Below are positions 21,782 through 32,170 of a stretch of DNA of 64,000 bases, piece by piece. Positions within the stretch are counted from its first letter, which is position 1; every line of letters begins with the position of its first letter. Made by a program: the position numbers and the translations under genes. Source of the stretch: Gari tellinella (Eukaryota > Mollusca > Bivalvia > Cardiida > Psammobiidae); assembly GCA_922989275.2 (NCBI GenBank), contig OV277866.1, positions 34,613,246 to 34,677,245 on the forward strand. Reading direction: 5' to 3'. The notes beneath the pieces are model-generated. The model worked only from the letters and a program-made list of their open reading frames with translations, was not told the origin of the DNA and did not search any database.

Positions 21782-22933
21782 TATATACACTAAACGACAC
21801 TTATAAGTGTGCAAGTATAAACATGTCATTTATTAGTTTATTCCTGGTTTGTTTTCAACGATATTTTTACCAAATAATTAAACCTATATTGCAATAATAA
21901 CTCGCTATTCATTTTTTAAAAAGCGCGACATCTTCACGGTCCAGTGAGCAAACAAATTAAAACATAAAAATGCACGTGAAATTCGACGCAGCGTGCAAAA
22001 TGAAATTTAAATGGCGTTAAGTAATGGAATAGCTCACACTTGTATGACAAACAGAAAAAATCAAGTATTCTATCCCGCAAGGAGACGTAGCCATGGGTTG
22101 AATTAAAGCCGATGTCTGTCAATGCGAAGTCTGCATCTTAGTTTTTGATTTACAAATCAATCTGTGGTACGAAAATGATAAACTCACCAGTGAATAATAA
22201 AAAATATTTGTTCTACAGATTGGCATAATTTAATTTTCAAAATTATTTCTCCAATTTAATAAAAAATGAGTTTTACTTGCTCTTATATCGTGCCATCTTA
22301 CACGATACATAGCCCATGTAGGCAATTGATTTTTGAACAAAATATTTTTGAAACATTTTCTTATAAAGTCCAAAATTATTTATTCAACATCGCGCTTAGG
22401 AGAAAATCCACAGAGTTCTGAAATTGTTAAAAAATGTTGATTCTATACCGATGTATACTATTGACCTAAGCATACGCCAGCAGCGGAAAATCGATAATCA
22501 ATAATGCCTGCAGGTAAAGGGCGCAAACACTGTGTTAGATGAAATTTAACGCTGCCTTTAAAATCGACACGATGTTAGTTTTGATATAAAGAATCAACCC
22601 AGGGTCAGTTTTCTATGTTAAGAATCGACCCAGGTTATTAAACCTTAATTTTCGATCCCGTTGGGCTCATTTTTAACTTTAAGAATCGACCCATTGTAAA
22701 GCAGCTTTTTCTATCGGTTATTAGGGTTTTTTGGAATTTCGTGTGATTCATCAGTCCTTTTTTAACCTCTGTCATTAGTTGGCTATTCATTGATATCAAA
22801 TAAAATATAAATCAGTGTGCGACATGGTCTCTTAAGCACACATTCTGAACATTTTACTTAATTCGGTTAATGCGTTAAAAAGATATTCAAAAAATAATAC
22901 TTGCACACTTATAAGTGTCGTTTAGTGTATATA
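21782..22933. mobile_element. 1.15-kb non-autonomous DNA element with perfect 36-bp TIRs
   Basis: 21782-21817 and 22898-22933 are exact reverse complements (TATATACACTAAACGACA...). TA may be the target duplication. The interior has no transposase. It contains a four-fold phrase around AAGAATCGACCCA at 22590-22690. Confidence 0.8.
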
Positions 22934-23983
22934 TATGGTATACAAACGCAAACGGGTAAATCATCAAACATTTCTGAAGAAGCTAAAAATGACGGGTTTA
23001 AACCATTTTGCTCCAGTATCCCCATTTCACATATATATGTATGACACAATATCCACTCGACTCGCCTGAAGACAAGGTTCCGAGCCTGTGTCGAGATATT
23101 CAAACGGGTAAAATTACAAGACAATCTTCAGAAACAAAACGCTAAATACGTTTTTTCTATTGTCAGAAATAGCAATATTTTGAAAAAAAAGCGCTGGTGC
23201 CTCGTTTCTTTTCCAGGAATGCGCTTCTTTAGTACCGGGTTATTTTAATGCAGCTTGGTAACAAGTGCAGACTGTACTTAACCCTAATTAGCATTTCGGA
23301 AATGGCCCGCATCAAAGCCAAGTCATAGTCAAGTGTACAATATAAGGTTTTAATTTAGTCTAGTCTATACTGAATTGTTGTTTTCAGTGACAATGGCAAT
23401 GACAATGAGTGTCCAGTGTAATGTCAAATAACACACAGTGCAGTGCCTTATCAGAGGGCTCCTACATCTAATATGGGTATATTCATTGTTTGCATAGGAT
23501 AAATACTGTTCACAGGTACACAAGTGGTTATATTTGCAGACAACCAATGATGTTCTAAAACGATAGGTGACGAAATCGTGTTCAAGATGTTAAACCGTAA
23601 TGTGTTTTGTATTAGATTTATCTTTGACCTTTGGCTTTCAGTATGCCATCATATGACAGTATATATAGGCTGTTATATTAACTAGTTCTATTTTGTAGTA
23701 AGTGATTCAATCATGTCAGACTCGGACTACAATAACCAAACCACGCATGGGTCAAACATACCCGGTATTGAAATTAAATCACGATAAGCTTCTTTTTAAT
23801 CTTAAAATACTATTTTCTACATGGTTTTAACTAGCTTTAGTATTCGAATTTTGCTGTTAGAAGTACTTTTATGTTCAATGCTTTTGTCTTTCGGAAGATT
23901 CAATCTGTCCATTGTAAACGGAATGCTACGCAAACACATATCAATAAAATATAGAACATGACAGGTTCATGGCGTTTACATGT

Positions 23984-24343
23984 ACAGTGTTCCCTCCCTA
24001 CAACGGCCCTCCCAACAACGACTCCCTCCTTACAGCGACCCATTACCGCTGTTCCCTAAACAGGACAATTATGTATAACGCCTTTACTGTTGCAATATCG
24101 TCTACTTAAAATTGTCGTCTGCTAAATTTCTCATAGTTACATAATGGACATTTTTACAGGAAAACAACTTATTGACGAGTGGCAAACAGCTTGAATCAAG
24201 ATCAGACGCCGCGTTACACGGCGTCTGATCTGGATTCAAACTGTTTGCAAATGTAGCTTTTTTCCCTCTCTATAATGATTCCCCCCGAACAACGTACATA
24301 TTTTTGTCTCCCTTTGGGTGTCGTTGTAGAGATGGAGCGATGT
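23984..24343. mobile_element. MITE with AGTGYTCCCTCYCTACAACG ends, containing the hairpin
   Basis: Inverted ends (CAGTGTTCCCTCCCTACAACG on the left; CGTTGTAGAGATGGAGCGATG on the right). It is related to elements at about 28709-29050, 46116-46457 and a fragment ending near 62990. Each carries a copy or half copy of the GATCAGACGCCGCG hairpin. Confidence 0.6.
24182..24250. repeat. Palindromic hairpin, GATCAGACGCCGCG family
   Basis: GCAAACAGCTTGAATC..GATCAGACGCCGCG / CGGCGTCTGATC..GATTCAAACTGTTTGC: about 30-bp arms, nearly perfect. Confidence 0.8.
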
Positions 24344-24939
24344 ATATGAATTATTTGAATCTATCTGAGAGGTACATACGTTGGAACATGATCAGACATC
24401 GTTTTTTCTGGCGTGTCATATGGCTCCAAACTGCAAAATATACTTGTTGTAGCGTTAACACGTTAATTGGGAATGTCTAACGTTTTCTTCATTGTATATA
24501 TCTCTTTAGAGATTGGTTGGACAGCCCCGGATTTGTTACAAATTATTATTATTTAATAAATAATCATAACAACTCCAAATTAATTATTAATTTGATCCTT
24601 TATAGTTTAGATGCAAAAGAAATAAGTTCTAAGTCCTTAATAGTAAGCACTGAATTTTACAATCAAGTTTACAATTAAAATAAATAAAATACAACCTTCC
24701 AGAAAGCAAACCAATTCAATGTAAAAATGTTTAATTATAGATACTCAGCGTACTACTAAATGAAACAACCATATTTGATAAGCTGTAATCAAACATCTTC
24801 CAACGCCCATGCGTTGTCTACTCTACTACTAGTAGAGTAGAGCTCCTAAAACCTAAGTTGAAGGCAGAATTTGAAAATAAAACAATATCTGGAGAAAAAC
24901 ACGCACACAAAAACGGACAGCCCACTCGAAACAATGTTG
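24344..24939. other. End of PARP copy 0 and unique AT-rich sequence
   Basis: 24365-24535 matches the intron and exon start at 27525-27700. The remainder shows only a 23-bp palindrome CTACTCTACTACTAGTAGAGTAG (24817-24839). No other gene. Confidence 0.4.
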
Positions 24940-25107
24940 TTTTGACGTTGAATCAACGTCATTTCAACGTTGAAACTTCAACCATTATCAACATTGAATC
25001 AACGTTGAGATTCAACGTCAAAAAAACTTTCAAAATCAAATATAAATCGTATGTTTTTTCAACGTTGAAGTTCAACGTTGATTCAACGTTGGTGTGCCTG
25101 CTGGGGT
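24940..25107 (+). repeat. Cluster of TCAACGTTGA palindromes, DNA-element end
   Basis: TCAACGTTGA or close variants occur about eight times, ending in GTGTGCCTGCTGGGG. I know this end type from a dispersed animal DNA-element family whose termini read CCCAGCAGGCAC. The open frame through it has no support. Confidence 0.55.
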
Positions 25108-25238
25108 AAGACACCGGATAGCCTGGTACCTAATTTGATTCGTAGAGGACATAGGACTTTTACCATTTATTAATAACTTTGTTTGGGAAATATCAATGTC
25201 TTCTTGATTTCACACACACTATCGTGTCTTTTCCATAG

Positions 25239-25424
25239 CATATTACGAGATGTTGAACGCAATGAACACAGTCAGAGGTTGGCCTTTTATGCTGCAGATG
25301 TCATACAATGGCACTTCGTCGAACCCGATTCTACTGGATTACAAAGGCTACGCCAATATGAGCCTACTGTCAACAGAGAAATAGAAGACGTCTACAAAGC
25401 CAAAGAGTCTAAGATGGAACTGAT
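25239..25424 (+). CDS. Copy A exon: end of KH-like region and first half of WWE
   Basis: Acceptor TTTTCCATAG, donor GTAAGA. Translated LRDVERNEH... VIQWHFVE ... NREIEDVYKAKE. Same length (186 nt) as the copy B exon at 33253-33438. Confidence 0.75.
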
Positions 25425-28400
25425 GTAAGACACACATCTTAGCACATCGTGTATTAAACAATAAAAAGCGGATTATAAACTATACTGGATTAAACGAGTA
25501 CCGAGATATTTATGGTACATATTATAACACCATCGTATAAACAGGCATCACTATTTACACCCTAACATAAGCTTAAGCTATGTGGGAATAGCGCATTTGT
25601 CTACTCGTAACACATGTACGTGTTCATTCTGCGTTCGTCCGTTACATATATAAAGATACTTCAGGTAAAACTAATATGGTTTGTAACATTTAAATAGACA
25701 TTTTACTTCCTTGGTAAAAATGTTACCGGTTTAAACATTGCGATATATAGCCATTGCTTTGAATTCAACTAACATTATCAAAATAAAGTATTACTTTATA
25801 TTAAGAATAAAAACAAATTCTTACGTCATTTTTAGCAAAGACCAACAGAATAGGTGCTTGGTTATTTCTTATATTAAGGGTTATTTGTTATTATACTGTG
25901 TCGCTGTCATAATGAAGGCACAAGCCATCTTAAACATTCATAGGTACACTACTGCCTGCTTAAAATATCGTCTGCCCCTTTGTCAATTTTACCATTTTCG
26001 GTATTTAGACATAAGTAACGTCGATATTTAGTATCAAACAGTTTAGATCCTAACAGTCATGCTAAATGAAAGTCCGCCTTAGAATATACATTCAACGAAA
26101 TATTATTTTTGCTCAGATTTCAGAATGATGATAAACGCCGTCTGTATGTCATCGACTTTTTAGTTATGACACAATATCCACTCGACTCGCCTGAAGACAA
26201 GGTTCCGATCCTGCGTCGAGATATTCAAATGGGTAAATCTACAGGACAATTTTCAGAAACAAAGCACTAAATACGTTTTTTCTGTTGTCAGAAAAAGCAA
26301 TATTTTGAAGAAAAAAACGCTGGTGCCTGGTTTCTTGTCCACGAATGCGCTTCTTTAGTCTAGGGTTATTTTCATGCAGCTTGGTAACAAGTGAAGACTG
26401 TACTTTACCTTAATTAGCATTCCGGAAATGGCCCAAATCATTGTGTCGTCAAAACAAGTTGCATTTTTCTTGGTTTAGTATTATCTTCATATAATGTCTT
26501 AAAGAACAAGATATGGCCGACAAAACTCCCTGCATGGAGCACAGTCATTCATATATGTATATAAGTAAACGTTAGTTAGGAAAGCAAGGTACATTAAAAA
26601 GTACATTCAGGGAAAAACAAAAGACTCGAAACACTTGCACAAAAGCAAATTAACAAAATATTGGCCACTTTTTACGCCCAAGAGTTATAAAATGACCGCT
26701 GACATGTCGCTATATATGTTTTGTAAATCTAAATATTTACAATATGCACGATATTTGCTATGACATATAAAATTGCATAGAATCATAGTGTAGTCAAAGC
26801 CAAGCCATAGTCAAGTGTACAATTCAAGGTTTTAATTTAGTCTAGTCTATATTGGATTGTTATTTTCAGTGTAATGTACAAAAACAAACAGTGCAGTGCC
26901 TTATCAGAGGACTCCTGCATCTGATATGGGTATATACACTGTTTGCATAGGATAAATACTGTTCACAGGTACACAAGTGGTTATATTGGCAGACAACAAA
27001 TGGTGTTCTAAAACGATAGATGACGAATTCGTGTTCAAGATTTTAAACCGTAACGTGTTTTTCATTAGTTTTATCTTTGACCTTTGGCTTTCAGTATGCC
27101 ATCATAGACACATTAAAGTACTTATGTATATGATTACGAAAGGCCGTTTAATACATGTTCGAGTTATCTTATGACAATACGTATAGGCTGTTATGTTAAC
27201 TAGTTCTATTTTGTAGCAAGTGATTCAATCATGTCAGACTGGGACTACAATAACCGAACCTCGCATGGGTCAGACGTACTCGGTTTTGGAATTAAATCGC
27301 ATATCAGCTTTCTTTTTAATCTTAAAATACTATTTACATTGCTTTAACTAGCTTTAGAATACGAATTTTGCTGGTAGAAGTGCTTGTTTGTTCAATGCTT
27401 TTGTCTTTGGTAAGATTCAATCTGTCCATTTTAAACGGAATGATACGCAAACACATACCAATAAAATATAGAAACATGACAAGTTCATGGAGTATACATG
27501 TACATTGTATATGATTTTTTTTAAATGAGAGGTACAAACATTGGAACCTGATCAGACATCGTATTTTCTTGCGTTTTATATGGCTCTAAACTGCACATTA
27601 TACTTGTTGTAGAACAAAAACGTTATTTGGGAATGTCTAATGTCTTCTCCATTGAACCTATCTCTTTAGAGATTGGTTACTTAGCCCCGTATCACTGGTC
27701 GCCGATGACAGATTCGTTAATGGTACTCGAGCTTTCCAATACAGACCATGAATTTACCAGAGTTAGCGAAGGATTTATGGAATCGTCCGGTGGAGGTTAC
27801 ATCGTTTCAAAGGTGAGTCAATTTCGGGAGAACTTTGGCAGCCTCGACAATGCACTTAGACCATGTTTACTCATACGATTATACAGTGTAATTACATACT
27901 TTGGTATTCTTTATTCTTTTTTAAATTATTCAATTATTATGACACGATTATGTTAAGTAAGTCATATTCACCGCTGTATTTGATGGTAGAGTATCTACTG
28001 TTTGTTTAAGCACATTTGGAAATAACTTTTCATTTTATAGCTTGAGACACGCAGTTAACAGCGTACTGGTACAATTCCGCTTACCGAAAAATAACCAATA
28101 CTGTTCATCACCCATAATCATTGTCAGTGCGATACAGAACGATATAGTCTGCTGTCGACGTACTTGATGGCTACAACTAGATTGGGTTCCTTTGGGCGCG
28201 AATGTGATTGCCGGATTCCGTCAAAAAAGTCGAGAGTAGTAAACACGGCCCTGTATCACACCGGCATATGGTGATACGATTTTGTGTGCTTTCAATATAC
28301 TCACAAACAATTAAAACCAGTGTATATGCAGAGACATTTGACTTTCATGTAGAGCAAATAACTATTGAATGTCACAGTGTATTACGATGAGCATTTACAT

Positions 28401-30522
28401 GCGTATTAAAACATACCAACAGTTCTGTTGGGCTTATCGGAAACAATGTAAGCTAAAGTACAAACTGTTGAAAACAGTTATTTCGATACAAAATATTGTA
28501 TTCCAAATAACAAATACACACCCGGTGAAAAGGAAAGACCCGGTATCACGGGAAGGCATATAAAAAAATGTATTCGAATATTTGAAACGTTAAATGCTGC
28601 TATCAGTCATGGAGTTTCTTATATTGTTTGTGATGTTCAAACAGAGGGATGTAATGTCCGTTTTCCAAAAACTTCAATTTACAGACATGTAACTCCAACA
28701 CACTGATTACGTTGCTCTCTCTCTACTATAACACCCAATGGAAGACAAACATGTTGTTCGATGTTCAGTGTGTGTTGTTATAGGGAGGGAAAATTAAGAC
28801 TTCGCTTACATTTGCATACAGCTTGAATTAAAACCAGACGCCTGATCTGGATTCAATCTGTCACTCGTCCTTATATTTCTTTTTCAAAATGTCCTCTATT
28901 AATTATATAACTTTGAGGCAAAAGAGCAGACGACAAATTTATGCACACGATATTGCAACAGTTAAAGTACCTGGTTTGGGGAACAGCGACAATCATTGTT
29001 GTAATGAGGGAATCGTTGTTCGGAGGACCGTTGTAAGATGGGATCACTGTAGGACTTTTTATTTTAGTGAATTTACGAATTCAAAATGATAATGAATCAA
29101 ACGCTGGTTTTATTTTCATTTTTCATCAAAAACAGATACAGAGGATACAAAACTTTCCATTATGGCAACAGTATCAGGCCAAGAAAACCCAACTGGACTC
29201 CCAGAATCCCACAGGAACAAGGAATGAGCGTATGTTGTGGCATGGTACTAAAGAAGGTGCACTTAACAGCATCAACCAACACGGATACAACAGAAGCTAT
29301 TGTGGTGCCAATGGCAAGTGTCCCAGGGGCATTTGTTTTTATTACCTGAAATGATGTTTGTTACTCTTTATGTGGCAGGTCCAGCACGTGCAATCAGTCT
29401 GGATTTAGATCAGCCGTCAAGTATCGGGGTGCAGTCAAAATCCAAATTATTTTGCAATCATATAAAACATTTCTGAGTCAAACTGCAAACTATTCTGAAT
29501 TTTAGAAGCAAAACAAGACGGTGTATACACGATGCTAGTGAAAAAGTTAGACGGGTTACGGCGTCATAATAGCAGTGAAGGAGTTTGTGCCCACTGGATT
29601 CATCCATGCTTGTATATTGGAAAAGTCCATTTTTTTACCTAAGGGGTGCCTGGTCAAAAAATTCATTTTCATTTTGTTTTTTATTGAAATCCCCATCAGC
29701 AAACAGTGTAGACTCTGATCAGATGCCGCATAATGCGCCGTCTGATCAGCGTCTACACTGCCCATGTCCCATATATGGGATCGTGGGCATCAATGAGTTA
29801 AACTGTTTGAATATTACTTTGTTGTTAAATGTACATGTATATGGTTTTCTTTCTTCGATAGAGACACAACTGCTAATCAATAAATGAATAATATTTAAAT
29901 AAGTTATCCTTCACTTGAACCAATGGTTTAGGAAATAATTGAGCAACTGGCAAGCTTATACTCTTAACAAGTGCTATCAATAGTATTCGTCATGATCTGG
30001 ATTACAATTGCCAACTGTCATTTTACCAACCGTCTTTGATTCGGATGTTTTCATTGCACATACATTTATTTGCGTTATTAACTTATTATCTGGTGTGTCT
30101 ATACATCATAAGTATGGTTTAACCACCTGTTTTCCTTATTTAAGCGATTACCTTTGGTTTAACCACCCGTTTTCCTTTTTTTAGGGACTGCCTTTGGTAA
30201 TGGGGTTTACTTTGCCGAGAAGGCCGTGACAGCTTGTAATAGCACCTATGCTGTTCCGGACCCTAATGGCATCAATCATGTATACCAGTGTAGAGTGCTG
30301 ACTGGTGAATATACACAAGGACAGAAAGACTTTAGAACGCCTCCAGCAAAACCAAGTGGTGGACCACATGCCATGTACGATTCTCTTGTGGACAACACTA
30401 ACGCTCCATCCATATTTGTTATATTAAACGATAATCAGGCGTACCCAGAATATCTGATTTCGTTCAAATGCGGCCATTTGTGGTCTGGGTCAAAAGGCAA
30501 GTTAACATTATACAGATCATAA
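25239..30522 (+). CDS. PARP14-like mono-ADP-ribosyltransferase, copy A (five exons, 5' end missing)
   Basis: Exons are 25239-25424, 26117-26232, 27670-27812, 29136-29313 and 30185-30522. Phases agree (2-2, 2-1, 1-0, 0-1, 1-stop) and no exon is broken. The order is WWE domain (two exons; VIQWHFVEPDSTG, then YVIDFLVMTQYP) followed by the PARP catalytic domain (HWSPM; IQRIQNFPLWQQY; LWHGT; YCGANG; GNGVYFAEKA; AYPEYLISF). The triad reads His-Tyr-Leu, typical of mono-ADP-ribosylating PARPs. The intron between exons 4 and 5 uses a GC donor. The KH-like exons present in copy B are not seen upstream here, so A is either 5'-truncated or shares upstream exons. Family role: ADP-ribosylation of proteins (or nucleic acids), often in immune and stress responses. 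Confidence 0.8.
25425..26116 (+). other. Intron, copy A
   Basis: Collinear with 33439-34126 of copy B. No insertion or gene is recognised. Confidence 0.6.
26117..26232 (+). CDS. Copy A exon: second half of WWE
   Basis: Acceptor TTTTTGCTCAG, donor GTAAAT. Translated FQNDDKRRLYVIDFLVMTQYP...ILRRDIQM, matching the conserved end of WWE domains. It supplies the phase 2 to 1 transition needed between its neighbours. Confidence 0.75.
26233..27669 (+). other. Intron, copy A
   Basis: Collinear with 34243-35677 of copy B and, in part, with copy 0. Open frames in it (for example 26977-27174) carry no support beyond the duplication. Confidence 0.55.
27670..27812 (+). CDS. Copy A exon: start of PARP catalytic domain
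   Basis: Acceptor TATCTCTTTAG, donor GTGAGT. Contains YHWSPM, LELSNTDHEFTRV and YIVSK. Collinear with 35678-35820, same length. Confidence 0.75.
27813..29135 (+). other. Intron, copy A, with broken ORF and MITE
   Basis: Collinear with 45315-46538 of copy B. It holds a degraded version (about 28430-28690) of the ORF at 45810-46076 and a MITE at about 28709-29050 containing a hairpin half copy (28811-28865). Confidence 0.6.
29136..29313 (+). CDS. Copy A exon: PARP NAD-binding part with LWHGT
   Basis: Acceptor CAAAAACAG. Begins IQRIQNFPLWQQY and ends YCGANG, with catalytic His in LWHGT. The donor is GCAAGT (29314-29319), a GC donor, identical in copy B. 178 nt in both copies. Confidence 0.8.
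29586..29799. mobile_element. 214-bp MITE inserted only in copy A
   Basis: Flanked by GAGTT at 29581-29585 and 29795-29799. Copy B shows the uninterrupted site near 47050 (GAAGGAGTTAAACTG). The interior holds a hairpin-family copy at about 29697-29765. The rest of this 871-base intron (29314-30184) matches copy B. Confidence 0.8.
30185..30522 (+). CDS. Copy A last exon: PARP C-terminal part
   Basis: Acceptor CTTTTTTTAG. Contains catalytic Tyr in GNGVYFAEKA, CRVLTGEYTQG, YDSLVDNTNAPSIFVI and AYPEYLISF (Leu at the third triad position). It ends with a copy-specific 17-residue tail after the point where similarity to copy B stops. Confidence 0.8.
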
Positions 30523-30668
30523 TGTTTAAGACTAATGAAGTGGCCTTTGAAAAACATTATAATCTGCCAAGTTCTATTCTCAAAACTAGCATACGGTTAA
30601 TCCCTTTCCTGCCATTTCCCGATTACACGAACATTGCAAATAGTTTTGGCTTAGTCTAGACGGTGCAG

Positions 30669-30909
30669 GGACCCGTTTCATAAAACTTCGTAGACAAATG
30701 TTGTCGTAAGTCAGATTACAAAATTCTCAATTATTATTTATTTATCCATCTAATACTAACTTGTGACATCTCCTATAAATCGTCTTAAAAAGAAGATTCC
30801 AAAGAGATGTCAAAAGACAGGATAAGATGGAAAAATCAGAAAATAAATGTATTTTAAAGTCTGACTTACGACCGTTTTTGTCGTACGAAGTTTATTGAAA
30901 CGGGCCCCA
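30669..30909. mobile_element. Palindromic MITE, GGGMCCCGTTTCATAAA type
   Basis: Ends GGGACCCGTTTCATAAAACTTCG and CGAAGTTTATTGAAACGGGCCCC are inverted, and inner sequence is also largely palindromic (GTCGTAAGTCAGA / TCTGACTTACGAC). Confidence 0.75.
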
Positions 30910-31028
30910 GTCACTGAATATACAACGACTTTCCACCCTTACAGATGATCTGAGTATTGACTGTTTGTAATTTGATACGACTGATCTTCTATAACTAGCT
31001 ACTCAGCAAGTGGGGTGTATGTAATCCT

Positions 31029-31267
31029 GGGGCCCGTTTCATAAATCTTCGTAAGACAAATGTTGTTGTTGTAAGTCAGATTATAAAAGTCTAAATTATT
31101 ATTTATTTCTCCATCTAATCCTTTTTTTACATCTCTTTGGGATCGTCTTGAAAAGACGACCCCAAAGATATGTCACACGACAGGATTAGATTGAAAAATC
31201 AGATATTCAATGTATTTAAAAGTTTTGACTTACGACCGTTTTTGTCGTACGAGATTTATGAAACAGT
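31029..31267. mobile_element. Second copy of the palindromic MITE
   Basis: Same family and orientation as 30669-30909, about 120 bases further on. Ends GGGGCCCGTTTCATAAATC and GAGATTTATGAAACAGTTC. Confidence 0.75.
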
Positions 31268-31764
31268 TCACAGTCTTGATGTATAACTCAACACAAGTTT
31301 TATTGTTGGTCAACCTTGCGATCACTGAACTCTTTCAAACTTTCCAATCACATTACATATTGTGCTTTACAGTTCAAGGAATTGTTGTTTGTTGTTTTAT
31401 ACTATACTTTTAGATGGTTCATATTTCAACACATATGTTATGTGATACGATAGAAATTTGACAGTTTGAACAATACTTCCAACCATTGATCTGAATTTGG
31501 ACTGACAGAAACGTTTTAAATACTTTCGTCTACTTTTATTGTTTTTCAAAGTTTGAGGTTTAGGTAATTTTACTAAAGTAAGGAGTGTCAAACAGTTTGA
31601 AGCCTGGACATACATTCACCATGTTACGCGGCGTCTGATCAGCATCTAACCTGTTCGCTTAAAACAGTGTTTTCTACATAAAGCAGTCAACGGGTTGATA
31701 ATAGGAAATACATTATTTCAAATATTGACGACAAAGAATGATTGGCGGACTGAGAATTATGTTG
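31268..31764. other. Spacer between PARP copies
   Basis: No gene. Contains a half copy of the hairpin family at about 31622-31660. Confidence 0.4.
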
Positions 31765-31943
31765 AATAAATACGAAAGAAGACTCAAGCAGGAAACGCAA
31801 CACAAACAATACACCCATCTCTAAAGCAGAACACACACACAGCCATACCATAACAAACACACACTCACACACACACACACGCAATGCCATTCCTTCATCT
31901 ACACACTAAATAGAAAACAACACGCAAGACAAACATAAAGCTA
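31765..31943 (-). mobile_element. Penelope-like element terminal fragment
   Basis: AATAAATACGAAAG.. to ..ACACGCAAGACAAACATAAAG, including a CA microsatellite, matches 39863-40041 and the reverse of 17035-17211. It stops 27 bases before the first exon of PARP copy B. Confidence 0.7.
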
Positions 31944-31970
31944 AGTCCATTTGAGTAATTTTTTAAACAG

Positions 31971-32170
31971 GTTTATTTGGCAAGAAAGAAGACTCTGTAG
32001 ATTCTGCACCTGTCCGAACCAGGCAGAAGACTGAGGACAACGTTAACATCACCACATACGCTATGTCTGACAGGGATCTAGATGAAATCAGCAATCAACT
32101 AAGTAATGCTTTTGAAGGAATGATGTATAAGAAAACCATGGAGAATCCTATCATAAAAAGAATGGGGATA
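31971..32170 (+). CDS. Copy B exon 1 seen: linker region
   Basis: Acceptor TTTTTTAAACAG; donor GTGAGG gives phase 0. Starts LFGKKEDSVDS. A competing donor two codons later (GTAACA) would break the frame. Only copy B has this exon. Confidence 0.6.

Larger units (their letters stand above)
23041..24535 (+). pseudogene. Relic copy 0 of the PARP14-like exon block
   Basis: Collinear with 26166-27690 of copy A. It keeps part of the second WWE exon (23041-23106) but has lost the exon's 5' part, has a deletion of about 370 bases relative to copy A, carries a MITE insertion (23984-24343), and ends a few bases into the first catalytic-domain exon at about 24535. It cannot encode the domain. Confidence 0.65.
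25108..30470 (+). repeat. Segmental duplication unit A
   Basis: Collinear with 33121-35872 plus 45315-47680 (unit B), including introns. Differences are mostly point changes, small indels and the insertions listed separately. The duplicated block begins at AGACACCG and ends in the last PARP exon. Confidence 0.8.
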
